The notes: generated by a model not told the origin, from the sequence alone. A stretch of 31,264 nt of DNA from DASPNM01 sp035626515 (GCA_035626515.1 DASPNM010000008.1:1-31264), one strand, 5' to 3'; counted from the stretch's first letter, positions 1 to 8,237 are shown. Made by a program: numbers and translations.

Positions 1-1105
1 AATTCTGTTCTGACGATCTTTGATAACATCCTTTCAATCTGCTTATGCAGCTTGCTTTCGGTTGTGATTTGCTTTCAAATTCTGTTCTGACGATCTTTGA
101 TAACATCGCAAAGGAGCTTGTTAAGTGGCTGTTCTTCGTTGTGATTTGCTTTCAAATTCTGTTCTGACGATCTTTGATAACATCCCTAGCCGTATCGGAG
201 ATCGATCCGTTTTTGTTGTGATTTGCTTTCAAATTCTGTTCTGACGATCTTTGATAACATCATAGTGTTAGTGTAAGTGATAGTGTTAGTGTTGTGATTT
301 GCTTTCAAATTCTGTTCTGACGATCTTTGATAACATCCGCTCCCTTGCGGACCGCACTTTTTCCTTAGTTGTGATTTGCTTTCAAATTCTGTTCTGACGA
401 TCTTTGATAACATCGCGGCGCACTCAAACACATCATTGTTCTTGTTGTGATTTGCTTTCAAATTCTGTTCTGACGATCTTTGATAACATCAAGATCAGCC
501 GCATGACGGAAAGGTAGTAAGTTGTGATTTGCTTTCAAATTCTGTTCTGACGATCTTTGATAACATCGCGCTGTCCGGGTTATTGAGTCTAGCAGACGTT
601 GTGATTTGCTTTCAAATTCTGTTCTGACGATCTTTGATAACATCGCAGCATGTTTTCACTCGTCCCACGCTGATGTTGTGATTTGCTTTCAAATTCTGTT
701 CTGACGATCTTTGATAACATCGGCGTCGGCTTCATTCGGCGACGGAGGCTGGTTGTGATTTGCTTTCAAATTCTGTTCTGACGATCTTTGATAACATCTT
801 GGACACAATGCCGTTCCTTACCATTGCGTTGTGATTTGCTTTCAAATTCTGTTCTGACGATCTTTGATAACATCGTTTGGTTTTACTTGGCGAACTTGGG
901 TATGGTTGTGATTTGCTTTCAAATTCTGTTCTGACGATCTTTGATAACATCAAGAGACAGTCGCAGGTAGTAAAGGCCGACGTTGTGATTTGCTTTCAAA
1001 TTCTGTTCTGACGATCTTTGATAACATCCAGGGGAACAACCAGCCGACGAACCACCGCGTTGTGATTTGCTTTCAAATTCTGTTCTGACGATCTTTGATA
1101 ACATC
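1..1105 (+). CRISPR. Type II-C CRISPR array, 47-bp repeats, left end cut by window edge
   Basis: Fourteen complete, apparently identical 47-bp repeats start at 61, 138, 215, 291, 368, 444, 521, 598, 675, 752, 828, 905, 982 and 1059. Positions 1-30 are the last 30 bases of another repeat, so the array continues to the left. The 14 spacers are 30 nt, except 262-290, 415-443 and 799-827, which are 29 nt. The repeat begins GTTGTGATTTGCTTTC and ends TTTGATAACATC. Its first ~20 bases are complementary to the anti-repeat at 6924-6942, which fixes the crRNA strand as plus, with each spacer 5' of the repeat that pairs with tracrRNA. A repeat of 47 bp with 30-nt spacers is usual for Bacteroidota type II-C loci. 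No repeat degeneration was seen, so the older end is not marked within the window. Confidence 0.98.
68..99 (+). promoter_or_regulatory. Candidate promoter inside each CRISPR repeat (first full repeat given)
   Basis: Within the repeat, bases 8-11 read TTTG and bases 32-39 read GATCTTTG, separated by 20 nt. The Bacteroidota primary-sigma promoter is TTTG (-33), about 19-21 nt, then TAnnTTTG (-7). The match is complete except for the first base of the -7 box (G for T). Transcription would start around the repeat/spacer junction, giving crRNA 5' ends near the spacer start. Repeat-embedded promoters are established for Neisseria type II-C arrays. Here the assignment is inference from sequence. The same layout recurs in every repeat, for example 145-176 and 222-253. 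Confidence 0.5.
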
Positions 1106-1208
1106 GGCTTTGGGACAATGGGTTGTCAGACAAGCTTTTGCAACGGCTTTTCCGGTTCAAAAACTGGAGTATAGTGTCCCCAGAACATCGGTTTTCGAGG
1201 CACTTTTT
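1106..1208. other. Array-flanking segment between last repeat and cas2 (leader or trailer)
   Basis: These 103 bases separate the last repeat from the cas2 stop codon and hold no gene. There is an 11-base inverted repeat TTGTC-A-GACAA at 1123-1133 and a T-run at 1204-1210 on the plus strand. Array transcription (plus) and the cas operon (minus) converge here. The segment therefore either ends crRNA transcription or, if new spacers enter at the cas-proximal end, acts as the leader recognised by Cas1-Cas2. The sequence alone does not decide which. Confidence 0.4.
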
Positions 1209-1547
1209 TTAGAAGAGTTCGAGCTGTTGGGGAACCAGAATGGGGTCGGCGGGGGTCTTGCCGTAGAAAATTTCCATCATGCCGAACTGCTTGTCGGTAA
1301 TGCAAAGAATGCCGACATGACCCTTCGGCGGAAGAGTTTTTTTGACCCGCCGCACATGAACCTCGGCGTTCTCTGCGCTGACGCAGTGCCGGAGGTAAAT
1401 ACTGAACTGAAACATGGCAAAGCCGTCTTTGAGGAGTTTCTTTCTAAAATCCGAATAAGTTTTCCTCTCGCGGGGCGTTTCGGTAGGCAGGTCAAAGAAA
1501 ACGAGCACCCACATAACCCGGTATGCGTTTAGCCGGGCGGTTTTCAT
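1209..1547 (-). CDS. cas2: CRISPR-associated endoribonuclease Cas2 (type II-C)
   Basis: A 112-residue protein of the usual Cas2 length. Cas2 forms the central dimer of the Cas1-Cas2 integrase that inserts new spacers. The N-terminal strand reads MWVLVFFDLPTETPRERK, with the conserved Asp after the hydrophobic beta-strand. The stretch KGHVGILCITDKQFGMMEIFYG is typical of type II Cas2, shown here only by its ends (KGHVG at about residues 74-78 and MEIFYGK near 91-97). The protein finishes in a QLELF tail. The start ATG overlaps the cas1 stop by 4 bp, so it is translated from the cas9-cas1-cas2 message as the last gene, facing the array. There is no sign of damage. Confidence 0.96.
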   Translation of the reverse strand: MKTARLNAYRVMWVLVFFDLPTETPRERKTYSDFRKKLLKDGFAMFQFSIYLRHCVSAENAEVHVRRVKKTLPPKGHVGILCITDKQFGMMEIFYGKTPADPILVPQQLELF

Positions 1548-2455
1548 GGAAACCGCGGATAAAGAATCTTTTTTTCCTGACCGAGGAAGCAGCGCGCCAG
1601 CGAGGCCGAGGTTCGCTGCACCGCCACGAACAGCGGGCTTGTTTCTCCCTTAAGTTGTACATCGAGGGCTGGGATCCGCAGCAGCTCCACTTTTAGTTCA
1701 GAGGTTAACGTTTCAATGTTCGATGTCCTGTCAATGATTCCGCGCACCACGCTGTCCACGAACGGCCGATAAGGTTCCATCACGTCATCGGCCAGGCAAA
1801 ACGCATTGTACCTGCTTCGGTGGAAGATTCCCAGGGTTGGGAGCAGGCCGCTTCCTACAAGCGCACGCGCCACAGTGGCCCGCAGAATGGCGTAGCCGTA
1901 GTTGAGCAGGTTATTCGGAGGTGGGCCATCACGTTTCCGGAAAAACTTCCACGTGGGCGGAAAAAGGTACTGCCAGTAATACCCTGCCGCCCTGGCCTCG
2001 AGATTGTCCGCATCTCCGCTTCTGACTTTTTCGGCATAATTTTTCAGAGTTTCTGCAGGCAATTTCAAGCGTTCCAGGAGGCGGCACTGGTTTTGAATCT
2101 TGGCGCGTACGGTTTGCTGCCAGAGCTGCTTTTTCAGTGGTTCGCTGGCTTCGATCTGGACCCGGAAACGCTCCGACTGAACGGTGTTTCCGTCGAGGTT
2201 CAGTAGCATCCCGTTGGGGTGGTGTGTAGCATTACAAGTGATCACAGCAGCGTTGTTCTGCAGCAGCCGGTCGAGCAGGAAGTGCGACACAGTAATTTGT
2301 TGATGATCCAGGACGACGATCCCAATGTCCTCGACGGGTACCGTTTTTTCAGGAACCTGTTCCAGCCCCCTGATTCCCTCATAATTCAGTACCAACTGAT
2401 CATTGCGGCATTTGAGGTGACAGGGATTCTCGATACAAATCGTTCTTTTGATCAT
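1544..2455 (-). CDS. cas1: CRISPR-associated endonuclease Cas1 (type II-C)
   Basis: A 303-residue Cas1, the catalytic subunit of the spacer integrase. The start MIKRTICIENPCHLK resembles other type II Cas1 proteins. The metal-binding residues are visible: Glu153 in NLEARAAGYYW, His212 in GIFHRSRYNAF, and the acidic cluster D223-D224-E227 in LADDVMEPYRP. The N-terminal beta domain covers about residues 1-85 and the all-helical catalytic domain the rest. It overlaps cas9 (4 bp) and cas2 (4 bp), consistent with tight translational coupling. No csn2 or cas4 is present, which places the locus in subtype II-C. Full length and apparently functional. Confidence 0.97.
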   Translation of the reverse strand: MIKRTICIENPCHLKCRNDQLVLNYEGIRGLEQVPEKTVPVEDIGIVVLDHQQITVSHFLLDRLLQNNAAVITCNATHHPNGMLLNLDGNTVQSERFRVQIEASEPLKKQLWQQTVRAKIQNQCRLLERLKLPAETLKNYAEKVRSGDADNLEARAAGYYWQYLFPPTWKFFRKRDGPPPNNLLNYGYAILRATVARALVGSGLLPTLGIFHRSRYNAFCLADDVMEPYRPFVDSVVRGIIDRTSNIETLTSELKVELLRIPALDVQLKGETSPLFVAVQRTSASLARCFLGQEKKILYPRFP

Positions 2456-5400
2456 TCGGATGCCGTAGCCGGTTTGTTTTCGGTTTTGGACAAAGGTTCG
2501 AGTTGTTGTTTAACATCCTCGATGAAGCTGGGAGAGACGCCGCGCAAAAGGCTTTCGGATTTCAGTTCTCTTCTCCGAAGTTCGTGGGAGGCCGGCCGGA
2601 TTTCTCCAAGCCTGCTAATCTCCAGTTTGATGCAGTGCTGCTTTATCATTCTCCCGTCAATAGACCGCTGTGTTTTGTTCAAATTATCGAATTCTACTTT
2701 GTCCTGAATGCATTTTGATACCGTGTGAGGAACGAAATATGCTTCCGTTTTTGTCGAGCTGACGAATTTGTAAATCTTTCTACTTAACAGAGACCGTTCA
2801 TTCCAGTCCGTATTGAATATATTTTCTCCGTCGTCTGGAAGATAGACGAGCTCGTTCGGTGAAAGCGTAAACCAGAAGAAACCTTCTATTTCCTCAACAA
2901 AGCCGCTGCCGTTCGATTGTGCTTCGACGACGGCACGCAGTGGGATGCTTTCATATTTTCGATTTAGAGGATCGGACAAATTTTGATAAATGACAAAAAA
3001 CAGATTCGTTCCTTTGTCCGCCTCGGAGTATGCACCTCGTCGGACTTCGAATTTGCTCCCCATGTCTTCCTTCGTCCGGACTTTCCGGACGGGGATCTTG
3101 CGATTTTTGTTTAGCAAATCAATACCCTCGCTTCCGAACGGATCAATTTGCTCGTCCCTGGGCCGTTCGGCATTCAGGCCTTCGATAAACTCGATATGAC
3201 TTACAAGCTGTCGGCGAAGCGGCGGATCAGGTATTTTCTCAAGACGTTTTCTGTCGAATCCACTAACAATATCTACGCGATTCACGCTGTAATCATTAAA
3301 TTCAATTATTTGTAGGGATAAGATTGCAGCTCCCCCGGTGTCTCTCAGCGGGTTGGCCTTATAGAGCTTAAGCGCTTTTTGCGTGTTCCCGCCGACCTGC
3401 TGCAAAAGCTGTTTAATGTATATTTTTTGAGTCTTATTAGCAATCAGCTCTGGGCTCTTGATTGCCTGCGCGATAGATACACCTCTGTATTCACGCAAAG
3501 TGATTTTTCCCCAAATGGTCGGTTTGTGCAGCGATTGCCGGACATAGGGAAATAGCTTTTTCTTGCCATTTTCGTCGAGAACGGGTCGGTATTGTTTTAC
3601 AAATGAACCGTCGGGCTGCTCGACATATCGGAGTGTCTTGTTCGCCTTTCTACCAAATACTCTAACGGTTTTCCGGAACGAAACGACAATGTTTTCCATC
3701 GCCGATGAAACATCCCTGTTAAAGTTTGGCCAGGGTTCCCGGAATTTCCGGCTGACTAATTGTTGGTTCCGGTCGACTTTTAAGAGCCTGGGAAGGTAAT
3801 ACTCGAGCTCGGGATCGGAAGGTTCCTTTTTATATTGTATCTTGTTCAGGTCATTAAGGTATTTTATATGTGCGCGGGTCGTGCAAGCAACAACGACAGC
3901 GTCCAGGGCGTGGTGTCTGTGATCCAATCTTTTGTGAAATCCTTCCAGTCTAAGGATCTCTTTACCTGTCGGGCGGCCTCCCTCGTCCAATATCTGCTCA
4001 TACGAAACAAGTTCGTTTTGGGTCTTTTCCTGAAGTCGTTCGAACCTCCATTTAATAAGGTTTTTCAATGTTTCGGTAATGCCCCATTTTGATTTTAGTT
4101 CACTTGTGATTCGGCCTGTTGTAAACAATATGGGATTGGTAGTGTTTTCACATACCGGCCCGAGCAGCTCTCCTAATTTCCGCGTGATATAGCGACTGTC
4201 GACCAACTGCCTGCTCGCAAATCCGGCTGGAACATCCTCGCTAAGCAGCAGCTTTCGCTTTTTTCCGAAGTAGTATTGAGTAATATGATGCTCATAATCG
4301 CTCACTGGCAATACCGGTAAGCCTCGAGCGCTTCCGCTAGTTATATACTGGTAAGCTGTTCGGTTTCCCTTGTCGGTGTTGAGGGCCGTTTCCACAACAA
4401 CTTTGTTTTCGATTGAATCATCAAAGTAGCGACTGCTGGGAATGATATGGTCAACATCGTACTCCCTGGTGAATAGTTTCGAAAGTGGAATCGGCCTTCC
4501 GCTATAGGGTGACAGGAATCTTTGCTGTGCCCATAGCCTATATTTTTCGATCTCCGCAGGAGTGGGTTCCGACGGTCGCTTGAACTTTAGTTGTTTAAAC
4601 TGGTCTTTAGCCTCGGCATCGGCCTGCTGCTCCCATAATTTCATCCGTTCAATATCGCCCACGGAGTTAGGATTTCCGATCTTCAGCTCTCGGAGAATGG
4701 CAGATATACGTTTGTTCTCGTTTTCGCCATCCTGTATTTTTTTGGATATTTCTTCCCGCTCCTGCCTGTTTTTCTTCAGATCCCTCGCCAGCTCGATATG
4801 AATTTCGAATGGACGGCCGTATCTTTTCCAAATGTCCTGAACGAGCCGCAACGTTTCGTTGACGACTTGTTCGACGATCGGGTTCCGTAAGTTCAACGGT
4901 TCTCGGGGAATCATTTCCCCCGGGGAAGAAAAAGTTTGAGTATGGCGTTCGTTGTGGATTCCAAAAACGGCGTACGCAGCCAACACTACCGAAAAGCCCT
5001 GACATTGCTGCTCCGAATTAATATTATTTTCTTTGAACAGACGCCGTACCTGGTCGGTAATTTCAACATCCTCCTCTCCGTTGATTAGCTTTGTAAGACG
5101 CTGCCGGGTAGATTGATCTATTGAGTTCCAATCCCAATACTTTCCGGAACGCATCAGAGGCAGCAGTCTGCTCATTGCCTGATGCGAGAGAGATCCATAT
5201 TGGGACTTGAATGCGGGGATTTGGGCGATATTCCTGGCTGCTTCATCCGGGATCTTAAAATGTTTTTTGAGAGCACTCTCAATGTACGACGGTTCATCGA
5301 GCGAATAAAATATATGCCAGAGTAAGGAGTACTTGTTCCAGTCGGCCAGTAAATCTTCGCATTTTTCAATGAGACCGGCCTTTCGAAACTGTTTACGAAT

Positions 5401-6879
5401 CAAAGATTTCGTTTCGTTTCCCGGCAATTCTTTATCCTCTTTCATCCGAAACAGGTTGATCAAATAATTACTGTCAGACAACCCTAATAATTTTAGAATT
5501 TGTTTTTGCGTTACCGCGCCGGTAGAATCGAAAAGTTCGTACAGCTTTTCTATTACCTGAACAGTGAGGAAATCCGGGCTGACATCCTGCTCCACGACCA
5601 GCCTTCCGCGCGGATCGCGGAGTTTTCGTTGTATCACACGGATGCTGTTTAATGTTTGCCAAATTCTAAACTCCTGAAATATCGGGCTGCTTATTGGCGC
5701 CGCTTTATACGGTAATTGTATTGGCCCATGGTCGGTTTTAATAACTTTTTTTGCGAAACGACAGTCGCTGATTGTGCTTTTCTTAGTTTTTAACGGGCGC
5801 TGATAGTAGATAATATCATTAATAAACAGGTGCCTTAGATCATTTTGTTCAATTTCTTTCCGCTTGAAATCGTTCTTTGGATAGAAATGCCGCGCGATTT
5901 GGCGGATCACCTCGTCGTTGTTAAGTTCAGGCTGCAGGCGGAATTGGGCTTCGAGAATGGCGCTCAATTCATTTAAATAATACCGACGATCAATAGAAAC
6001 ATCTTTGATGATGTAACGTGGATTTGATTTGAGCTGGTGAAAGTAATAATTGCCAGGGTGAATGTGGCCTGATCTTTCGATTGCGGTTTCACGGGCCAGT
6101 TTTTCCTTTGCCCAGGTATCTTTATCGGACCGGCTCAATGGGCGAAACTCATACCGCTGTCCGGTACTTTTAGTAGGGGGAATCGTCGTTATTTCGAGTT
6201 CGATCTCGAGATTTTCCCAGTCGGGCTTGATTTTTCTCAGCACGGTACCCGTGCGACCGTCGGACAACGCTACTTCAAACACCAGATTGGCTCCCTTTTT
6301 TTCTCCCATTTCCGTTACCGAATGAACCGTTACCATTTCCACGGTTTTTTCCCGCTTAGTCACTTCCTCAGAATGGATTCCCAATTGAGCATCGGGTGCT
6401 TTCCGACTGCTCTTGAAGCCCCGCCTTTGATTCATATGGTATAAAATGCGAGCTATTTCTTCTTTTGAAACTCGTTCCGTCAACGCCTTGTGCCGTAGGT
6501 AATAGACCGTCCAGTCGTCCGGGATATCCTGGCTTCCAAATTCCTTTTTCATTTCCACCAACGTTTCAGACGGGGTAACAAACTGATGCCCAGGCTGGAA
6601 GTCGCCCGGGAGCCAGCCAAGCATCTTTAGGGTTTCAATCAGACGCTGCCTTCGTAATTTATAACGGTATCTTAGACGACGAGCGCTTCGCGCCTGTCGC
6701 CTTGCAGCATTTCGTGATGCCGCTTGTCCCGTTTCGTAATTGCTCAAGAGCTCGCTGTCCATAGGAATAATCCTCGAGCCCATGTCGATAATGCTTCCCG
6801 ACTGATTTTCAGCGTCGAATTCAATTAAACTCCAGCCAATTGAATTCGTACCCAGGTCAAGGCCAAGAATTTTTCTCAT
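2452..6879 (-). CDS. cas9: CRISPR-associated endonuclease Cas9 (type II-C, large Bacteroidota form)
   Basis: A 1475-residue RNA-guided DNA nuclease that cuts DNA matching the spacers, guided by crRNA:tracrRNA. All nuclease motifs are intact. RuvC-I is KILGLDLGTNSIGWS with Asp8. The Arg-rich bridge helix lies at about 57-80. RuvC-II is EIHIELARD with Glu696. HNH is YDVDHIIPSSRYFDD with Asp810/His811 and Asn834 in ETALNTDKGNR. RuvC-III is DHRHHALDAVVVA with His990 and Asp993. Residues ~1000-1475 form the C-terminal PAM-interacting part. Bacteroidota II-C enzymes are commonly 1350-1550 residues, against about 1000-1100 for the Neisseria/Campylobacter group. The gene is clearly more AT-rich than its neighbours: hand-counted 60-base rows in cas9 gave 35-47% GC against 52% in cas1 and 63% in metG. 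It is the first gene of the cas operon. Confidence 0.98.
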   Translation of the reverse strand: MRKILGLDLGTNSIGWSLIEFDAENQSGSIIDMGSRIIPMDSELLSNYETGQAASRNAARRQARSARRLRYRYKLRRQRLIETLKMLGWLPGDFQPGHQFVTPSETLVEMKKEFGSQDIPDDWTVYYLRHKALTERVSKEEIARILYHMNQRRGFKSSRKAPDAQLGIHSEEVTKREKTVEMVTVHSVTEMGEKKGANLVFEVALSDGRTGTVLRKIKPDWENLEIELEITTIPPTKSTGQRYEFRPLSRSDKDTWAKEKLARETAIERSGHIHPGNYYFHQLKSNPRYIIKDVSIDRRYYLNELSAILEAQFRLQPELNNDEVIRQIARHFYPKNDFKRKEIEQNDLRHLFINDIIYYQRPLKTKKSTISDCRFAKKVIKTDHGPIQLPYKAAPISSPIFQEFRIWQTLNSIRVIQRKLRDPRGRLVVEQDVSPDFLTVQVIEKLYELFDSTGAVTQKQILKLLGLSDSNYLINLFRMKEDKELPGNETKSLIRKQFRKAGLIEKCEDLLADWNKYSLLWHIFYSLDEPSYIESALKKHFKIPDEAARNIAQIPAFKSQYGSLSHQAMSRLLPLMRSGKYWDWNSIDQSTRQRLTKLINGEEDVEITDQVRRLFKENNINSEQQCQGFSVVLAAYAVFGIHNERHTQTFSSPGEMIPREPLNLRNPIVEQVVNETLRLVQDIWKRYGRPFEIHIELARDLKKNRQEREEISKKIQDGENENKRISAILRELKIGNPNSVGDIERMKLWEQQADAEAKDQFKQLKFKRPSEPTPAEIEKYRLWAQQRFLSPYSGRPIPLSKLFTREYDVDHIIPSSRYFDDSIENKVVVETALNTDKGNRTAYQYITSGSARGLPVLPVSDYEHHITQYYFGKKRKLLLSEDVPAGFASRQLVDSRYITRKLGELLGPVCENTTNPILFTTGRITSELKSKWGITETLKNLIKWRFERLQEKTQNELVSYEQILDEGGRPTGKEILRLEGFHKRLDHRHHALDAVVVACTTRAHIKYLNDLNKIQYKKEPSDPELEYYLPRLLKVDRNQQLVSRKFREPWPNFNRDVSSAMENIVVSFRKTVRVFGRKANKTLRYVEQPDGSFVKQYRPVLDENGKKKLFPYVRQSLHKPTIWGKITLREYRGVSIAQAIKSPELIANKTQKIYIKQLLQQVGGNTQKALKLYKANPLRDTGGAAILSLQIIEFNDYSVNRVDIVSGFDRKRLEKIPDPPLRRQLVSHIEFIEGLNAERPRDEQIDPFGSEGIDLLNKNRKIPVRKVRTKEDMGSKFEVRRGAYSEADKGTNLFFVIYQNLSDPLNRKYESIPLRAVVEAQSNGSGFVEEIEGFFWFTLSPNELVYLPDDGENIFNTDWNERSLLSRKIYKFVSSTKTEAYFVPHTVSKCIQDKVEFDNLNKTQRSIDGRMIKQHCIKLEISRLGEIRPASHELRRRELKSESLLRGVSPSFIEDVKQQLEPLSKTENKPATASE

Positions 6880-6888
6880 AGCAAAACA

Positions 6889-6917
6889 TTGTTTTTTCCA
6901 ATCTTTTATTATTTTCG
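6889..6917 (+). promoter_or_regulatory. Candidate tracrRNA promoter
   Basis: TTG at 6889-6891, 18 nt, then TATTTTCG at 6910-6917, one base off the Bacteroidota -7 consensus TAnnTTTG. A start about 5-7 nt downstream would fall at 6922-6925, exactly where the anti-repeat begins. The promoter overlaps the 5' leader of cas9 on the opposite strand, so the two divergent transcripts may interfere. The assignment rests on position as much as on the match. Confidence 0.4.
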
Positions 6918-6921
6918 GTTT

Positions 6922-7003
6922 CTATTTGAAGCAAATCACAATAAGGATTATTCCGTAGTGAACACTTTTTCAGCAGTCCCGCCGTCGGCGGGATTGTTGT
7001 TTT
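6922..7003 (+). ncRNA. tracrRNA
   Basis: The anti-repeat ATTTGAAGCAAATCACAAT at 6924-6942 is complementary to the first ~20 bases of the CRISPR repeat, with one missing A (giving a bulge) and a terminal G:U pair. It is followed by AAGGATTATTCCGTAGTGAA, a form of the nexus characteristic of Bacteroidota type II-C tracrRNAs, then a GC hairpin at 6977-6993 and a T-rich tail. Total length is about 80 nt. It pairs with pre-crRNA for Cas9 loading and RNase III processing. It is transcribed divergently from cas9. The 5' end is inferred; the anti-repeat and 3' hairpin are seen directly. Confidence 0.9.
6977..7003 (+). terminator. Intrinsic terminator of tracrRNA
   Basis: Perfect 7-bp stem TCCCGCC / GGCGGGA with loop GTC (6977-6993), followed by TTGTTGTTTT. 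In type II-C systems this hairpin also forms the 3' structural part of the mature tracrRNA bound by Cas9. Confidence 0.8.
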
Positions 7004-7093
7004 AGTGCAATCGTCTCGTGGTTGCGTACGAATTAATAAATAATCCTGCGGTAATTGATCGTCTATTGGCGTCGGTTTGTCTTTCTCTATATT

Positions 7094-7117
7094 AAAATAA
7101 GGTTTATTTTCTTTTTT
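7094..7117. terminator. AT-rich hairpin upstream of the DGQHR stop, possible terminator
   Basis: AAAATAA (7094-7100), loop GGT, TTATTTT (7104-7110) is a perfect inverted repeat followed by CTTTTTT on the plus strand. It lies 20 bases beyond the DGQHR gene stop (minus strand) and about 90 bases after the tracrRNA terminator. The stem is pure A/T and therefore weak. The rest of 7004-7136 shows no gene. Confidence 0.3.
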
Positions 7118-7136
7118 CCCAACTGGTCGCTCCTTC

Positions 7137-8237
7137 TCATCTCCTCCCTTCCATCAGCTTGCGGTGGATGGTTTTTACCCTTTCCACCTGGCCCTTGGCC
7201 ACAAAGCGCTCGTAGAAGCCTTCTTTTCGGAACTGCGGGATTAATTGCTCCCATCCGGCAATCTCACGCTGCCATTCATGCATCCTTTCCGTTTTGTTAT
7301 CACTTTCCACTTTGCCGCTTAGATCGGCGCACACCCTGACCAGGGCCTTCAGGCAAACCCCCGTGCAGACCATGTATTTCTCATTGTCCCAGGCGTCGCC
7401 CCACACTCTTTCGCAGGCTTTGAAAAAGTCCCGGATCTGTTCGTAATACAAAGAGACTGCACCGCGGACCTGCCGCCCGTCGTCCACATTTCCGACCGTC
7501 TCCACCCATTTATGGATCTCGTTGAACAGCTCAGCCTGCAAGATCCATTTCTTCTGGCCGCTACGCCCACCCAATCGGTTGATGCGGTACTGCAGCGGGC
7601 TGTCGTCCTCGCGGTACAGCAGGTCGGTGACCTGCGCGGCAACTTTTTTATCCGCAGAGGTCCAGGACACTTTTTCATAGAGATCGATGATGTGACTCTT
7701 ATTGATGCGCGTTGGAGTGGAATTGATGACCACGAACATCTCGGTCGCAAAATCGCCGCTTCGCCCGTCGAAGATCATGCACGGAACGTGAATGTTCCTG
7801 CTGTCTTCAGGATGGCTTTTCATGTAAAACTGCAAAGCTGCGAGCCGGTGCTGCCCGTCAATGATCAAAAACTTGTCAGAGGGTTCTTCGAGGTTTCCTA
7901 CCGTGGGAGTATTTCCGAGTGGCGAGAACCGGAGCTTTTCAGAGGTGAACAGAAGCACTGTGCCGGGAATCGGCGGCTGCGAAATAGCTGTCTCGTAAAA
8001 ATTGCGGATGGCTTCCACTTTCTTTTTACTGATGCTGCGCTGGAACGCCGAATCCGATTTTTCAATGCGCGAAATGAATTGCGCCACGTCATCCGTGGGC
8101 GCGGGGCTTTGTTCTGCAATTACCTCTCGGTCGGCATAAAACCGGCTGATAAACCGAACCCGGCGGAGCAGGTCTTCGCCGGGATAGGAAACAAAGTAAA
8201 ACACGGATTCCTTTTGGAGGATGCGGGTGGCGAGCAT
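7137..8237 (-). CDS. Stand-alone DGQHR-domain protein (DndB-related)
   Basis: A 366-residue soluble protein. The signature IIDGQHRLAAL is at about 125-135 (D127-R131), followed by the family's second conserved block FVVINSTPTRINKSHIIDLYE at about 168-188 (key residues V169, N172, N179, D185). DGQHR-domain proteins include DndB, the regulator of phosphorothioation gene clusters, and many orphan proteins often found in accessory or defence regions. No dndA/C/D/E or restriction genes are nearby, so a DNA-modification role is not supported here. It shares strand with the cas operon, but the tracrRNA and its terminator lie between them, so it is probably expressed separately. The chosen ATG gives MLATRILQKES; the following FYFVSYPGEDLLRRVRFISRF reads as a real N-terminus (blocks at residues 13-33). 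Exact function unknown. Confidence 0.8.
   Translation of the reverse strand: MLATRILQKESVFYFVSYPGEDLLRRVRFISRFYADREVIAEQSPAPTDDVAQFISRIEKSDSAFQRSISKKKVEAIRNFYETAISQPPIPGTVLLFTSEKLRFSPLGNTPTVGNLEEPSDKFLIIDGQHRLAALQFYMKSHPEDSRNIHVPCMIFDGRSGDFATEMFVVINSTPTRINKSHIIDLYEKVSWTSADKKVAAQVTDLLYREDDSPLQYRINRLGGRSGQKKWILQAELFNEIHKWVETVGNVDDGRQVRGAVSLYYEQIRDFFKACERVWGDAWDNEKYMVCTGVCLKALVRVCADLSGKVESDNKTERMHEWQREIAGWEQLIPQFRKEGFYERFVAKGQVERVKTIHRKLMEGRR

Noticed and set aside
186..1104. Minus-strand open frames across the CRISPR array encoding repeated MLSKIVRTEFESKSQ peptides
   Set aside because: They are translations of the 47-bp repeat and change frame with spacer length; no gene.
7137..8237. A Dnd phosphorothioation cluster
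   Set aside because: Only a DGQHR protein is present; no dndA, C, D or E genes in the window.
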